From the NCBI GenBank assembly GCA_024867545.1, contig JANFNE010000076.1:82501-146500 (forward strand): a stretch of 64,000 nt of DNA, read 5' to 3'. The DNA comes from Phytopythium helicoides (taxonomy: Eukaryota > Oomycota > Peronosporomycetes > Pythiales > Pythiaceae). The position numbers were made by a program, and so were the translations under genes. The stretch's first letter is position 1, and each line of letters begins with the position of its first letter. Below are positions 29,960 through 42,800 of the stretch, piece after piece. Below the pieces are notes generated by a model. The model was not told where the DNA came from, did not search any database, and was given only the letters and a program-made list of their open reading frames with translations.

Positions 29960-32170
29960 CTACATAGCGTAATTCGTACAGGAATTTGGTGCCTTGCGAC
30001 AGCGGCCGATACCGTTAGTCGTCGAGGAAGGACGCAGCCCAGAACGTGACGTTTGTGTGCCTTCTCGCAGCTCTACGAGGCTGCATGAGTGAGTGTCGTG
30101 CTGCGTCAGCTCGCGCATAACTTCAAAGAGTGGTAGGGCTGCACGGGGAGCACTGATGTACGCACACGATCCCCGCAGCAAATAGAGCACTGCCATTGGA
30201 TCTGCAATCTCTCGCAGATTGGAGAGCGCAAGGACCATGGACGAGACGCGTCGGCGCCTAACCACCGAGCGATTGACTACAGCCGTGACGGAGTCCAGTA
30301 GGCTTTTTATCTTCGTTACGTACTTGGTCGCGTAGTAAATCCACAACAGCGCCTCCAGCCCGCCGATGACTACTTGGACGTCGTGGCTAGACTTAATCAT
30401 TTCGTTCTGACGGCATTGTAGCCGTTGACGTACTTGAACGGTGCCCGACGGCAAGCATGATGCCAGCGCTAGCACAAGAAGTTTAAGTAGAGCAAAAACA
30501 AATAGGTGCCGTAGAAGTCGTTGCCATCGCTGCCGCTCGTGGTCAAAGGCATGTCTTGCCGAAAGACGGCCGCTTTTGCTACGCCAACACCGCCTTGACT
30601 ACCAGCCTCCATCTGCACCACATCGTCAAGCTCTTCCGAGGAGTACGGTCGCATCTGCGGCGGCCAGGTTGCGATCCAGAGCCGTAACAGAGCATGCCGT
30701 AGCACGTGCTGCGAACTCATCTTTTTGCCGAATCCTGCGCACCGCACAAGCAACAGCGCGCTGCAAGTGAGGGCTCAGCCTCTTTTCGGGTCCTCGTACA
30801 CCACGGGCGGGATCGGCAGCGCCTGCAAGTCCGCAAACGAGTGCCCACAGAATCGGCAGCTCAAAGCCGCCACGTCGAGCTGCAAGGAGACGCATCAGTG
30901 TTAGGCGGCGCGCCGGCGAGCCAGACGAGGAAGTGGGTATGCAACGTGCCGCCGCCCTGCGTCTCCACCATGCCGAAATAGGCCTTCACGTCGCCGAACA
31001 GGCCGTCGAACGGCTTGTTATTCATCAGCTTGAGTGGCACACCGAGCATGTGCTCGATGAATGCGTCCATGTTATGCATGAGCAGCCGAGCCGAAGCTGC
31101 GTCGTTGCGCAGACAAGCACTGTGGAGCACCGACCGCGTGGGCGGCTCCGCCATGGCGGCGTCGAAAAGCGGGTCCAGCGATGTAATGCCCGTGTAGTGG
31201 GCCATTGCGAAAGACTCGGCAACGCTCGGGGTGAGCATCAAGAACAGCGCAGGCTGCCCGTACCTGGCCTGGTAGGCGAAGGCGTGGCGACAGCACTGGG
31301 TCCGCTCGGCATCGCTCCCCTAAACCATGCCGCTGCTGAGTTCGACTGTCGTCAAGAAGCCGCTGGTGCTCGGGTGGTCGAGGCACCCCGCTGGTGTGCG
31401 GCCTTGGCGATGCAGCTCCTTCTTGCGGAGGGCTTCGGCCAGCGAAGCCCAGGGAGGCCTCATAGATGGCGCTGAAGCGCTCGAAGCGAGTTGGGTCTCG
31501 CTGGCTCTTCAGCGCGACTAGCGTGTACATACGCCTGGTCAAACCCAACGAGCGTGAACAGCTCCTCCTCGGCAAATCTTCTCGAGCTGAGCTTACAGTA
31601 GTGCTGGATGCACGCGTCAAGCGACACCACAACGCGGCGCTGCTCTCTTGGGTGCCCCCTCCGTACGGAGAAAGTAGGGGAACATGCGCGCAAACAGCTT
31701 CCCATCTCCCGACGACGCAAAATCACTCGAATTTCGGACGAAGAACCGGAGCTGCGAGATGTCCTGGGCAGATAGCTCGCTCACCTGAACAGGGGCGTCC
31801 AGTGCGTCTTGTGAGGTGGCTTCGCGGTCGTCGCGAATAAATACTACGGGGTTCTCGATAACGTCCGTCTCTCCGCCTGCACCGCCAAGCTCTGCGACGC
31901 TACCGCCTCGGTCGCGCTCGACCTCGACGCTGTCGGCTGCCACGGTGACGTCGGCTGCCTAACAAATCAAGTGCCCGCCACGGACTCGGTCGGGATGATG
32001 GAGCAATTGACAGCAACGTCTGCGTACAGCAAATTGTGCTCGCGGTTGAAAGCCAGCAACTCCTCGACCACCCGGCGCCAAACGACGTGCATGAGTGGTT
32101 GACGAACCACATCCGTCCGACAAAACGAGCGGCGTCGATTACCCGGTCACGGTTCAATTGGAGTATGTAG
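29960..32170 (-). pseudogene. Helitron Rep-like protein remnant
   Basis: The minus strand encodes, in shifting frames, parts of a Helitron-like N-terminal replication protein. Upstream there are VWRRVVEELLAFNREHNLLYADV (32110-31980) and CIQHYCKLSSRRFAEEELF (about 31600-31540). Then come LMNNKPFDGLFGDVKAYFGMVE and GGGTLHTHFLVWLAG (31020-30910) with the HxH of the HUH nuclease. At the end is WIYYATKYVTKIKSLLDS (30350-30300) near the place of the YYK motif. Several frame changes and stops make it non-functional, and no helicase part is present. Copia I begins at 32171 in what was the upstream part of this gene. The family call rests on pattern recognition. Confidence 0.7.
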
Positions 32171-32537
32171 TGTTGAGGGTAGCCGGTTTGACCTGGACCG
32201 ACTAGCCCGAGGCAGTCCAATGCGATCCCACGTTGATTACGCTCGTCGATTACGCCAACTCGTGGGTACGAGATTGCGGGTACAAGATGGGATCCACGTG
32301 GCGCCCTCTGATTGGCTGTCGTGAATCAGTATCCAGGAAAAGATCAAGTAGAGTGAACCCAGTAAAGGACAGGCAGGCTTAGAGGTAGCAAGTAGTTGCG
32401 AACTAAGGACCTCAATCGAATCACTTTCGAATCTTCCTTCTACCCCTCAAGTGGTCTTCGCTCCGGTCTTCTGTCCAAGTGAAGAACTCCCTCCGCTCTC
32501 CCCAAGCTTCGTGTCCAAGACCTCACTACCTCCAACA
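32171..32537 (+). repeat. Copia I 5' LTR
   Basis: It is 367 bp. It differs from the 3' copy at TGTCGTG/TGCCGTG, TAGAGTG/TAGAATG and CCTCCAACA/CCTTCAACA. Confidence 0.94.
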
Positions 32538-32550
32538 GGTTATGAGCCCA
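32538..32550 (+). other. Copia primer binding site, half initiator-tRNA type
   Basis: GGTTATGAGCCCA directly follows the LTR and is complementary to the anticodon stem-loop of eukaryotic initiator tRNA-Met (GGGCTCATAACC), not to a tRNA 3' end. Drosophila copia is known to use such an internal half-tRNA primer. The ATG within it is in frame with the polyprotein. The same site occurs in the other three copies. Confidence 0.8.
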
Positions 32551-35500
32551 AGCACCATGTCCTCTGCGCAAGACGCCTCGACCAAGGTCTCCATCGACAA
32601 GTTCAACGGAGACAACTACGCGACTTGGAGCCGCTACATGCGTGGCGTGTTCCTGACCAAGTCGACGTGGCATGTCGTGAACCGCGAGACGACTCCGAGC
32701 TTCACGGATCCGCGGGCCAAGGACGACTACGTCAAGGCAAGCAGCATCGCGTTCGGCTTGATGCTGCTCCACATGGACGCGGACTACCATCACGTGGTCG
32801 ACGACTGTGAGGAAGCCTGGGTGGCGTAGGAACGCTTGAAGACCCTCTACGGTGGATCGCAGAAGGCTGGCCGCATCTCCTTGAAGCGACAGCTCTTCAG
32901 CATGGAGATGGCGGAAGGCGGCAATGTGTTGCATCATTGCAATGAAGTCCTCAACATCAGCGCCAAGCTCAGCAGCATCGGCGCCAAGATGGAGGATGAA
33001 GATGTGGCGATCTGCTTGTTGCGCAGTCTCCCCAAGAGCTACGAGAACGTCGTGCTCAACTTGGAGATGAGCAACGCAGAGCTGCGAACGCGAGACGTTG
33101 TGAAGGTGCTCACGAATGAGCATATCAAGCGGCAAGGCGAGAAGACTCCGGCGATGAAGACTGAAGACGCGACCAAGGCGTTCAGTGTCGACCGAGAGCC
33201 TCGCCAGTGCACGTACTGCGGCAAGATGGGGCACTTGGTTGACAAGTGCTGGACCAAGCAGAAGGACGAGAACCGAGGAGGTCCGAGACGCGGCGGCAAT
33301 GGCCGTGGACGCGGGGCCAACAGCGCGCAATGGAGGAACGACGACTACGACTACGACAACCAGCGAGTTGCGTTTGCGGTTTCCCTCGAGTGCGGAGTTT
33401 CGACGGGCGGGAAGATGCCCGGGATGTGGGCGGTCGACAGCGGCGCAACGCACCACATCTGCAACGACAAGACCAAGTTCGCCAGCCTGATTGAGCGAGA
33501 CGACGGCGAACTATCGGTGGCCAACGGCAACAAGGCGGCCATCAAGGGTGTGGGAAGCATCTTCGAGCGAGTGCTTCTGCCCAACGGTGAAGAGCGCGAG
33601 ATCGAGATCAAGGACGCGCTGTATGTTCCTGACATGAGCAAGAATCTTCTATCGGTGCCGCAAATCAACAAGAGTGGCCAGTTCCAAGTGATCTTTGACG
33701 GCACCAAGATGCATGTCGCGCGCAAGGCTTCGAAGCAAGTGGTGGCGACGGCAGACCTCGTTGACGGGCTCTATTGGCTTCGCACGCCTCAGCGGTCGGC
33801 TAACGCGGCAACCAGCGGAAGAGCGATTGATCTGCATGCGCGCATGGGTCACGCTCCAGTCGAGGTGCTTCGCAAGATGGTCGACAACGGAATGATCAAG
33901 GACGCGAAGCTACCCTCGAGCTCGAGTGGACCAAGCGTGTGCCGCGGCTGTCAAGAAGGAAAGATGGTTCAGAGGCCATTTCCAAGCAACCGCGACAAGC
34001 GCCACTACGACACGTTCGAGTTGCTCCACTTCGACATCTGCGGACCCATGGAACAAGACTCTCTGGGTGGAAGCAAGTATCTGCTGCTGATCGTCGACGA
34101 AGCCAGCGGATGCATGAAGGGATTCTGTCTGCGTGCCAAGTCGGAGAGCGAGGACTGCATCAAGACGTACATCACCAAGGTCCAGAACCAGTTCGGCAAG
34201 AAGGTGAAGTTCGTGCGTCATGATGGAGCGCGTGAGTTCGCGACCAACTCGCTCAAGATGTTCTACGAAGACGAAGGCATCGAGCAGCAAACGACGGTTC
34301 CCTACGCGCACCAGACCAACGGCACGGCAGAGCGAGCCATCCGGACAATCGTCACGATCGGCCGCAGCATGCTCCACCACGCCAAGATGGACAAGATCTT
34401 CTGGGCTGAGGCAGCGATGACAGCCATCTACGTCAAGAATCGTCTACCGTCTCCCAAGTTCCAGCACAAGACTCCGTTCGAGATTCTGTACAAGTCCAAG
34501 CCAAGTGTGAAGCACATGCGTGTGTTCGGTTGTCGCGCTTACGTGCTGACTCCGAAAGAGAAGAGGCTCAAGTGGGACCCGAAGTCTCGTGCTGGATTGT
34601 TCGTCGGATACGAGGAAGCGTCAAAGGCCTATCGGGTTTATGACATCGAGGCGGGGCAGGTGGTCATCAGTCGCGATGTCACCTTCGACGAATCGACTTT
34701 CGGCTTCTTCTCAGCGCCCTCCGATGAAGACGTGGAAGATCTCGCCTTCGACTCTCTCGAAATTGCCGAAGATGGACCAGGACAAACGGACTACACGCAG
34801 GCGGGGAAGCGCAAGAGCCGATCGGCAACTGAAGATGACACTGCTGGAAGATCGCGGGCTGTTCGACACCGAGTTGGATTGGAAGAAGCAAGTGCGCCGC
34901 GCAGTTCTCCCTCGCGCCAAGAAGACGAAGAAGAAAAATCTGGCGGCCAACACGACGGCTCGGACCCTTCGACTCCTCCTGTGTTTTGGCGGGCAAGCGC
35001 CAACGCTGTTGAAGCCTCCGACCTCTCCGAGCCAACTACATTCGAAGAAGCGGTGAACGGTCCGGATCAAGCTCACTGGCGCAAAGCGATTCGCGCGGAG
35101 CTGGAATCGATGCGACTTCGAGGAGTGTTTCGTGCGGCCAAGCTTCCAACAGGACAACGCGCCATCGGCACCAAGTGGGTATTCAAGATCAAGCGAAAGG
35201 CCGACGGATCCATCGAGAAGTACAAGGCACGCCTCGTGGCCAAGGGATTCAAGCAGAAGTACGGCATCGACTACACGGAGACGTTCTCGCCCGTGGTCAA
35301 GTACGCGATGCTGCGCATCGTGATCGCGCTCATCGTCTTCTTCGGTTGGCAACTCGATCAACTGGACGTGGTGACGGCATTCTTATACGGCGTGATGAAG
35401 GAGGTCGTGTACTGTGTGGTTCCAGAAGGCGTCGAGCTGGACAGTGGCTTCGACTGCCTTGAGCTGGTGAAGGCGATCTACGGCCTCAAGCAAGCTTCGC

Positions 35501-36579
35501 GTGTGTGGAACGAGACCTTCGACGAGTTCGTGTGCTCCATCGGCTTCCAAGTGTCAGCGTTCGACCCGTGCCTCTACATCAAGATCGTCAACGACCACTG
35601 CGTGCTCATCTTGGTCTACGCCGACGATGTTCTAGTGACGGGAAGCTCGATCGAGCTGATCGCACGCACCAAGTACGACCTGAAGATGCGCTTCGATATG
35701 ACCGACAGCGGCAAGTGTGCGTTCGTGCTCGGCATCGAGTTGGTCTATGGACCTGATGGAAGCATCACACTGTGCCAGCGACGCTACATCAACGACATCC
35801 TCACGCGTTTCAACATGCTCCGGTGCAAGGCTGTGGTGAGTCCGGTCGACATGAGTTCGCGTCTGGTTCCAAGCGACGCATCTACCAAGGTGAACGCTCC
35901 GTTTCGGGAAGCGGTCGGCGCCTTGATGCATCTGATGACAGCGACTCGACCGGACATCGCGTTTGCTGTGGGCTACGTCTCACACTTCATGGAGAACCCG
36001 CAAGAAGAGCACTGGGTTGCGGTCAAGCGAATCTTTCGCTACTTGCAAGGGACCAAGGACCACGGAATCTGCTTCAAGCCCGGCAACGTCATCGACTTTC
36101 GCGGCTACTCCGACGCCGACTGGGCTGGTGACCTCGCAGACCGCAAGTCAACATCCGGCTACACCTTCGTGTTGATGGGCGCGCCGGTCAGTTGGGGAAG
36201 CAAGAAGCAGTCAAGTGTGTCTCTGTCGACAAGCGAAGCGGAGTACATCGCGCTCAGCCTGGCCATCTAAGAAGGCAAGTGGATTCATCGCGTGGTTTGC
36301 GAGATCCTTGCGGCTGCGAACAAGTCGGGACCAGAGCTCATGATCCGCGAAGACAACCAGTCGTGTATCAAGATGACCAAGAACCCAGTCAACCACGGTC
36401 GCGCCAAGCACATCGACATCAAGTACCACCACATCCGCGATGAAGTCAAGCGTGGTGAAGTCAAGCTCGAGTACTGCGAGACTGCGACGATGCTGGCCGA
36501 CATCATGACCAAGGCGCTCCCAGGACCTCGCCACACGGAACTCGCAGCGGCTCTCGGCATCCATGGGACTTCGCATTGA
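32542..36579 (+). pseudogene. Copia I polyprotein, broken by two stop codons
   Basis: It has the same Gag-Pol frame as copies II-IV (zinc knuckle, protease DSGA, integrase, RT with YADD, RNase H). A TAG at 32827-32829 replaces the Trp codon of AWVAWERL, and a TAA at 36268-36270 replaces the Gln codon of SLAIQEGK. The rest of the frame is open. It cannot make the full product without readthrough. Confidence 0.93.
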
Positions 36580-36586
36580 GGGGGCG

Positions 36587-36953
36587 TGTTGAGGGTAGCC
36601 GGTTTGACCTGGACCGACTAGCCCGAGGCAGTCCAATGCGATCCCACGTTGATTACGCTCGTCGATTACGCCAACTCGTGGGTACGAGATTGCGGGTACA
36701 AGATGGGATCCACGTGGCGCCCTCTGATTGGCTGCCGTGAATCAGTATCCAGGAAAAGATCAAGTAGAATGAACCCAGTAAAGGACAGGCAGGCTTAGAG
36801 GTAGCAAGTAGTTGCGAACTAAGGACCTCAATCGAATCACTTTCGAATCTTCCTTCTACCCCTCAAGTGGTCTTCGCTCCGGTCTTCTGTCCAAGTGAAG
36901 AACTCCCTCCGCTCTCCCCAAGCTTCGTGTCCAAGACCTCACTACCTTCAACA
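36587..36953 (+). repeat. Copia I 3' LTR
   Basis: It is 367 bp. A purine tract TTGAGGGGGCG precedes it. It is followed by the TGTAG duplication. Confidence 0.94.
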
Positions 36954-38463
36954 TGTAGCTATGATTTTTGCGTCGGTAGATCTGCTAGTCGGGCGAGCTG
37001 TTAGCGATGCGTAAACGATTGCTGCGCACCTACCGGAACCTGCGAACCGCGCCGAGGAGTCCTGACGCCATGGCACTTGCCGGCGCAAGCCGGTGTGCTG
37101 CAAATGGACCGCTGAAACTGTCTTTGCGCCTGAAACGACCCGACAGCTGGTTGTTGGATGGAAGTCGCCCATGTTCGCGCCATCGAGCGCAACCAACGGA
37201 TCTCAAGGCCTGCCTAGCCGTTCTCACCGCCATTGTGTGGTGGAGCGCACAGGGGAAAAGCGAGGATCTGCGCGCTCCTGATGGGAAGATCGGCAACGAC
37301 TACAGCAACGGCGGCGAGTGTCCAAAGGTGTACACACTCATCTGTGTGGACCACCTCAAGATGGGACCCAAGGATCCAACCATCATTCGTAGGTCCTCCA
37401 GGGATCGCTTGATGACGGCACGCGCGTCGGCCCCGGCATTGATTACGCGACTCGGACCAGATGATCTTCACACAAAACAGGTACATAGGCGTGCAGGAGC
37501 AGGTACAAGGATGGGTAGGCACAGACACGTAGGTAAACAGTCAGTCGAGAATTCACCTTGGGGTATCAAGACGTCTTCCTTGTTCTCCTCTGCTCGACCA
37601 ACTCCTCCCAACTCCACGCCCGATAAGAGGGTTAGAAGACTAACAAAGGACATTGGACTACACTTTGGGTGACCAGGCGAGGATCGCCAGCCACATCTAT
37701 CCTTTGGCGCGCCAGGACTAGGATCCTGCGCAGCGGCCGCCGATCACCTATCGACCGCCACACAACCCAACACCGCGGAGTGAAGAGCATCCACGCCGCG
37801 GCTTCGAGCCCCTCAGCCTTGCCTCCACGCATCCACCAGAACCCGTGAAGATCGCAACCGCCCACCAGCGGGTACACAATGTGACTCTTTCCTACATCTA
37901 CCGGGGTAACCCCTCCGACAGCCGGTGTCGGGCGTGTTGGTGACAGGTCTCTCCGTTTTCGGGAGGATCACCCAACCACTGTGGAGATGTGGTCGGCCAT
38001 TTTTCAGGCTGATCGCTCCCTCACGCGCCCGTCACCGACTGACGGAGGGGGTGCTCCGGTTTGCGGACGGTCTCACGTTGTGTACCCGTCGGTGGGCGAT
38101 TCGCGATCTCCGCGGATTAGGAGGGACGCTTGTGCCAGGTCGTCTCGAGTGGGGCTGGAGTCGCAGCAGCGGCAATTCCTCGCGCTGCGACGATAGGGTA
38201 AGTGCTGCGTAGCAGCAGGCCTCGACGCCCGCGTTGTCGAGGCACTCCAAGGGGTTTGCGGCAGGAGTAGTGCCCTAGCCGCCCAAAGTGGTGGGGTAGA
38301 TGTCCAATGTCCTTCACAGTGTCTTGCACCCTCTTGTTGGGTGTGAGGTTTCGTTGAGACGTGAGATGAATGGCCAAGAAGACGGCTTGAGCTCTCCAAA
38401 GTAGTTTCACGACTGATTTACCTCCTACAGCTCCCTGACCTCCACTGGCTCTCCAACCCTACC
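36954..38463. other. Unassigned stretch with a diverged inverted repeat
   Basis: The sequence just after copia I should continue the interrupted Helitron remnant, but I cannot recognise it. About 37615-37672 and the complement of about 38275-38345 share AAGAGGGT...AAGGACATTGGAC and CACTTTGGG, a diverged inverted pair roughly 600 bp apart. The 221-codon plus frame at 37007-37672 lacks any domain signal. Confidence 0.45.
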
Positions 38464-39432
38464 ATGACTACCTGGTATACATATGGTGTGGCAAACATCA
38501 CACCTATGAGGATCGCACCCAACAAGAGTGATAGTTCTCGATCCTCAGACTCAGACGATCCGGAGAATACTCCTCGGTCTCCCCGCTTCCGCGCTGACAC
38601 TCCACCACACCACAATGGTACGCATGCCCGGATCTTCCCGATCTCAGAGTGATGCGACAGTCAAGACTGAGCCAGGGGTTCCTCCACCAGCGGATTCAGG
38701 GTCGACGCTGGTGAATCAAGAATCAAGAATCAACCATACCCTGTGTAGGTCAGGTCTCAAGGGGGATGCCTGACGACGTAACTAAGGACAAACTCGAAGT
38801 GAAGAGTCCAGTCCCCCCTGTAGCCCCGAAAGGGGCAATTGCGGGTTCTGCTAACCTGCAGCATCCGCCATCGGGTCTAACTCGACTCAAACGAGGCAGA
38901 AAGCCTCGTAAAGATACAACCACGTCGACGACTAAGCCGACGTCGAAGAAGACGACCAGGAGTGGCAGTGCCCGCAAGAAACTGCGGGCCCAGGGCCAAA
39001 CGGATTCAGAGTCCCAGCCCCTCGCAGAATCTACGTGGCTAAGCAAAGCACAGTCGGCCTTCAGCCGAGATCAAGCTGATGAAGACGAGTGTTGCCTCGT
39101 ATTCAATAATATTCTGACAGGCCCTGCGCGCAACTGGTACCGGCAGCTCAGCCGATCAACTCGCAGATCCTAGCCGAACTTGTGCGAACATTTCCAGGTG
39201 CAATACTGTGGGCGCGGCACATCAGTAGCTCACCAATACTATCATGTGCGTCACCGACCTGACGAGACACCGTTGGAGTATCTCTTCCGCTTGAGTGTTG
39301 CAGCCCTCCGCGCGAAGATCAAGGTCAAAGACGGCATGGCGGAAGTCCGCCGGGAACACGTGGAGCAGTTCATCGGTACTCTCGAAGATCCAGACCTAGG
39401 AGCTCGTCTCATACCTCTGCGTCTTGAGGATT
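38464..39432 (+). pseudogene. gag: Gypsy C Gag remnant
   Basis: An N-terminal stretch (MTTWYTYGVANIT) shifts frame near 38610, and the main part runs from about 38700. LVFNNILTGPARNWYRQL, EHFQVQYCGRG, YYHVRHRPDETPLEYLFRLSVAALRAKI and RREHVEQFIGTLEDPDLGARLIPL align with the capsid region of element A Gag. A TAG at 39171-39173 breaks it, and copia II interrupts it after 39432 within ..RLED. The frame continues at 44220 for a few codons to a TAA. Confidence 0.8.
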
Positions 39433-39798
39433 GTTGGAGGTAGTGAGGTCTTGGACACGAAGCTTGGACGGAGCGGAGGGAGTTCTTCACTTGGACAGAA
39501 GACCGGAGCGAAGACCACTTGAGGGGTAGAAGGAAGATTCGAAAGTGATTCGATTGAGGTCCTTAGTTCGCAACTACTTGCTACCTCTAAGCCTGCCTGT
39601 CCTTTACTGGGTTCACTCTACTTGATCTTTTCCTGGATACTGATTCACGGCAGCCAATCAGAGGGCGCCACGTGGATCCCATCTTGTACCCACAATCTCG
39701 TACCCACGAGTTGGAGTAATCGACGAGCGTAATCATCGTGGGATCGCATTGGACTGCCTCGGGCTAGTCGGTCCAGGTCAAACCGGCTACCCTCAACA
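39433..39798 (-). repeat. Copia II 3' LTR
   Basis: It is 366 bp, bounded by TGTTGGAGG (left) and CCCTCAACA (right) on the plus strand. The purine tract of the element adjoins at 39799-39809. Confidence 0.93.
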
Positions 39799-39805
39799 CG
39801 CCCCC

Positions 39806-42800
39806 TCAATGCGAAGTCCCATGGATGCCGAGAGCCGCCGTGAGTTCCGTGTGGCGAGGTCCCGGGAGCGCCTTGGTCATGACGTCGGCCAGCATCGTCG
39901 CAGTCTCGCAGTACTCGAGCTTGACTTCACCACGCTTGACTTCGTCGCGGATGTGATGGTACTTGATGTCGATGTGCTTGGCGCGACCGTGGTTGACCGG
40001 GTTCTTGGTCATCTTGATGCACGACTGGTTGTCTTCGCGGATCATGAGCTCTGGTCCCGACTTGTTCGCAGCCGCAAGGATCTCGCAAACCACGCGATGA
40101 ATCCACTTGCCTTCTTGGATGGCCAGGCTGAGCGCGATGTACTCCGCTTCGCTTGTCGACAGAGACACACTTGACTGCTTCTTGCTTCCCCAACTGACCG
40201 GCGCGCCCATCAACATGAAGGTGTAGCCGGATGTCGACTTGCGATCAGCGAGGTCACCAGCCCAGTCGGCGTCGGAGTAGCCGCGAAAGTCGATGACGTT
40301 GCCGGGCTTGAAGCAGATTCCGTGGTCCTTGGTCCCTTGCAAGTAGCGAAAGATACGCTTGACCGCAACCCAGTGCTCTTCTTGCGGGTTCTCCATGAAG
40401 CGCGAGACGTAGCCCACGGCAAACGCGATGTCCGGTCGAGTCGCTGTCATCAGGTGCATCAAGGCGCCGACCGCCTCCCGAAACGGGGCGTTCACCTTGG
40501 TAGATGCGTCGCTTGGAACCAGACGCGAACTCATATCGACCGGACTCACCACAGCCTTGCACTGGAGCATGTTGAAACGCGTGAGGATGTCGTTGATGTA
40601 GCGTCGCTGGCACAGTGTGATGCTTCCATCGGGTCCGTAGACCAACTCGATCCCGAGCACGAACGCACACTTGCCGCTGTCGGTCATCTCGAAGCGCATC
40701 TTCAGATCATACTTGGTGCGTGCGATCAGCTCGATCGAGCTTCCCGTCACCAGAACGTCGTCGACGTAGACCAAGATGAGCACGCAGTGGTCGTTGACGA
40801 TCTTGATATAGAGGCACGGGTCGAACGCTGACACTTGGAAGCCGATGGAGCACACAAACTCGTCGAAGGTCTCGTTCCACACACGCGAAGCTTGCTTGAG
40901 GCCGTAGATCGCCTTCACCAGCTCAAGGCAGTCAAAGCCACTGTCCAGCTCGACGCCTTCTGGAACCACACAGTACACGACCTCCTTCATCACGCCGTAT
41001 AAGAATGCCGTCACCACGTCCAGTTGGTCGAGTTGCCAGCCGAAGAAGACGATGAGCGCGATCACGATGCGCAGCGTCGCGTACTTGACCACGGGCGAGA
41101 ACGTCTCCGTGTAGTCGATGCCGTACTTCTGCTTGAATCCCTTGGCCACGAGGCGTGCCTTGTACTTCTCGATGGATCCGTCGGCCTTTCGCTTGATCTT
41201 GAATACCCACTTGGTGCCGATGGCGCGTTGTCCCGTTGGAAGCTTGGCCGCACGAAACACTCCTCGAAGTCGCATCGATTCCAGCTCCGCGCGAATCGCT
41301 TTGCGCCAGTGAGCTTGATCCGGACCGTTCACCACTTCCTCGAATGTAGTTGGCTCGGAGAGGTCGGAGGCTTCAACAGCGTTGGCGCTTGCTCGCCAAA
41401 ACACAGGAGGAGTCGAGGGATCCGAGTCGTCGTGTTGGCCGCCAGATTTTTCTTCTTCGTCTTCTTGGCGCGAGGGAGAACTACGCGGCGCACTTGCTTC
41501 TTCCAATCCAACTCGGTGTCGAACAGCCCGCGATCTTCCAGCAGTGTCATCTTCAGTTGCCGATCGGCTCTTGCGCTTCCCCGCCTGCGTGTAGTCCGTT
41601 TGTCCTGGTCCATCTTCGGCAATTTCGAGAGAGTCGAAGGCGAGATCTTCCACGTCTTCATCGGAGGGCGCTGAGAAGAAGCCGAAAGTCGATTCGTCGA
41701 AGGTGACATCGCGACTGATGACCACCTGCCCCGCCTCGATGTCATAAACCCGATAGGCCTTTGACGCTTCTTCGTATCCGACGAACAACCCGGCACGAGA
41801 CTTCGGGTCCCACTTGAGTCGCTTCTCTTTCGGAGTCAGCACGTAAGCGCGACAACCGAACACACGCATGTGCTTCACACTTGGCTTGGACTTGTACAGA
41901 ATCTCGAACGGAGTCTTGTGCTGGAACTTGGGAGACGGTAGGCGATTCTTGACGTAGATGGCTGTCATCGCTGCCTCAGCCCAGAAGATCTTGTCCATCT
42001 TGGCATGGTGAAGCATGCTGCGGCCGATCGTGACGATTGTCCGGATGGCTCGCTCTGCCGTGCCGTTGGTCTGGTGCGCGTAGGGAACCGTCGTTTGCTG
42101 CTCGATGCCTTCGTCTTCGTAGAACATCTTGAGCGAGTTGGTCGCGAACTCACGCGCTCCATCATGACGCACGAACTTGACCTTCTTGCCGAACTGGTTC
42201 TGGACCTTGGTGATGTACGTCTTGATGCAGTCCTCGCTCTCCGACTTGGCACGCAGACAGAATCCCTTCATGCATCCGCTGGCTTCGTCGACGATCAGCA
42301 GCAGATACTTGCTTCCACCCAGAGAGTCTTGTTCCATGGGTCCGCAGATGTCGAAGTGGAGCAACTCGAACGTGTCGTAGTGACGCTTGTCGCGGTTGCT
42401 TGGAAATGGCCTTTGGACCATCTTTCCTTCTTGACAGCCGCGGCACACGCTTGGTCCACTCGAACTGGAGGGTAGCTTCGCGTCCTTGATCATTCCGTTG
42501 TCGACCATCTTGCGAAGCACCTCGACTGGAGCGTGACCCATACGCGCGTGCAGATCAATCGTTCTTCCACTGGTTGCCGCGTTAGCCGATCGCTGAGGCG
42601 TGCGAAGCCAGTAGAGCCCGTCAACGAGGTCTGCCGTCGCCACCACTTGCTTCGAAGCCTTGCGCGCAACATGCATCTTGGTGCCGTCGAAGATCACTTG
42701 GAACTGGCCACTCTTGTTGATTTGCGGCACCGATAGAAGATTCTTGCTCATGTCGGGAACATACAGCGCGTCCTTGATCTCGATCTCGCGCTCTTCACCG

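Larger units (their letters stand above)
32171..36953 (+). mobile_element. Ty1/copia element copy I
   Basis: LTRs of 367 bp (32171-32537, 36587-36953) with TGTTGAGGG...CAACA ends and TGTAG duplicated at 32166-32170 and 36954-36958. The LTRs differ at three or so sites and the polyprotein has two nonsense codons, so this looks like the oldest of the four copies. It is the only one on the plus strand. Confidence 0.95.

Noticed and set aside
37007..37672. 221-codon plus frame between copia I and gypsy C
   Set aside because: No recognisable motif, overlaps the diverged inverted repeat, and other frames are equally open in places.
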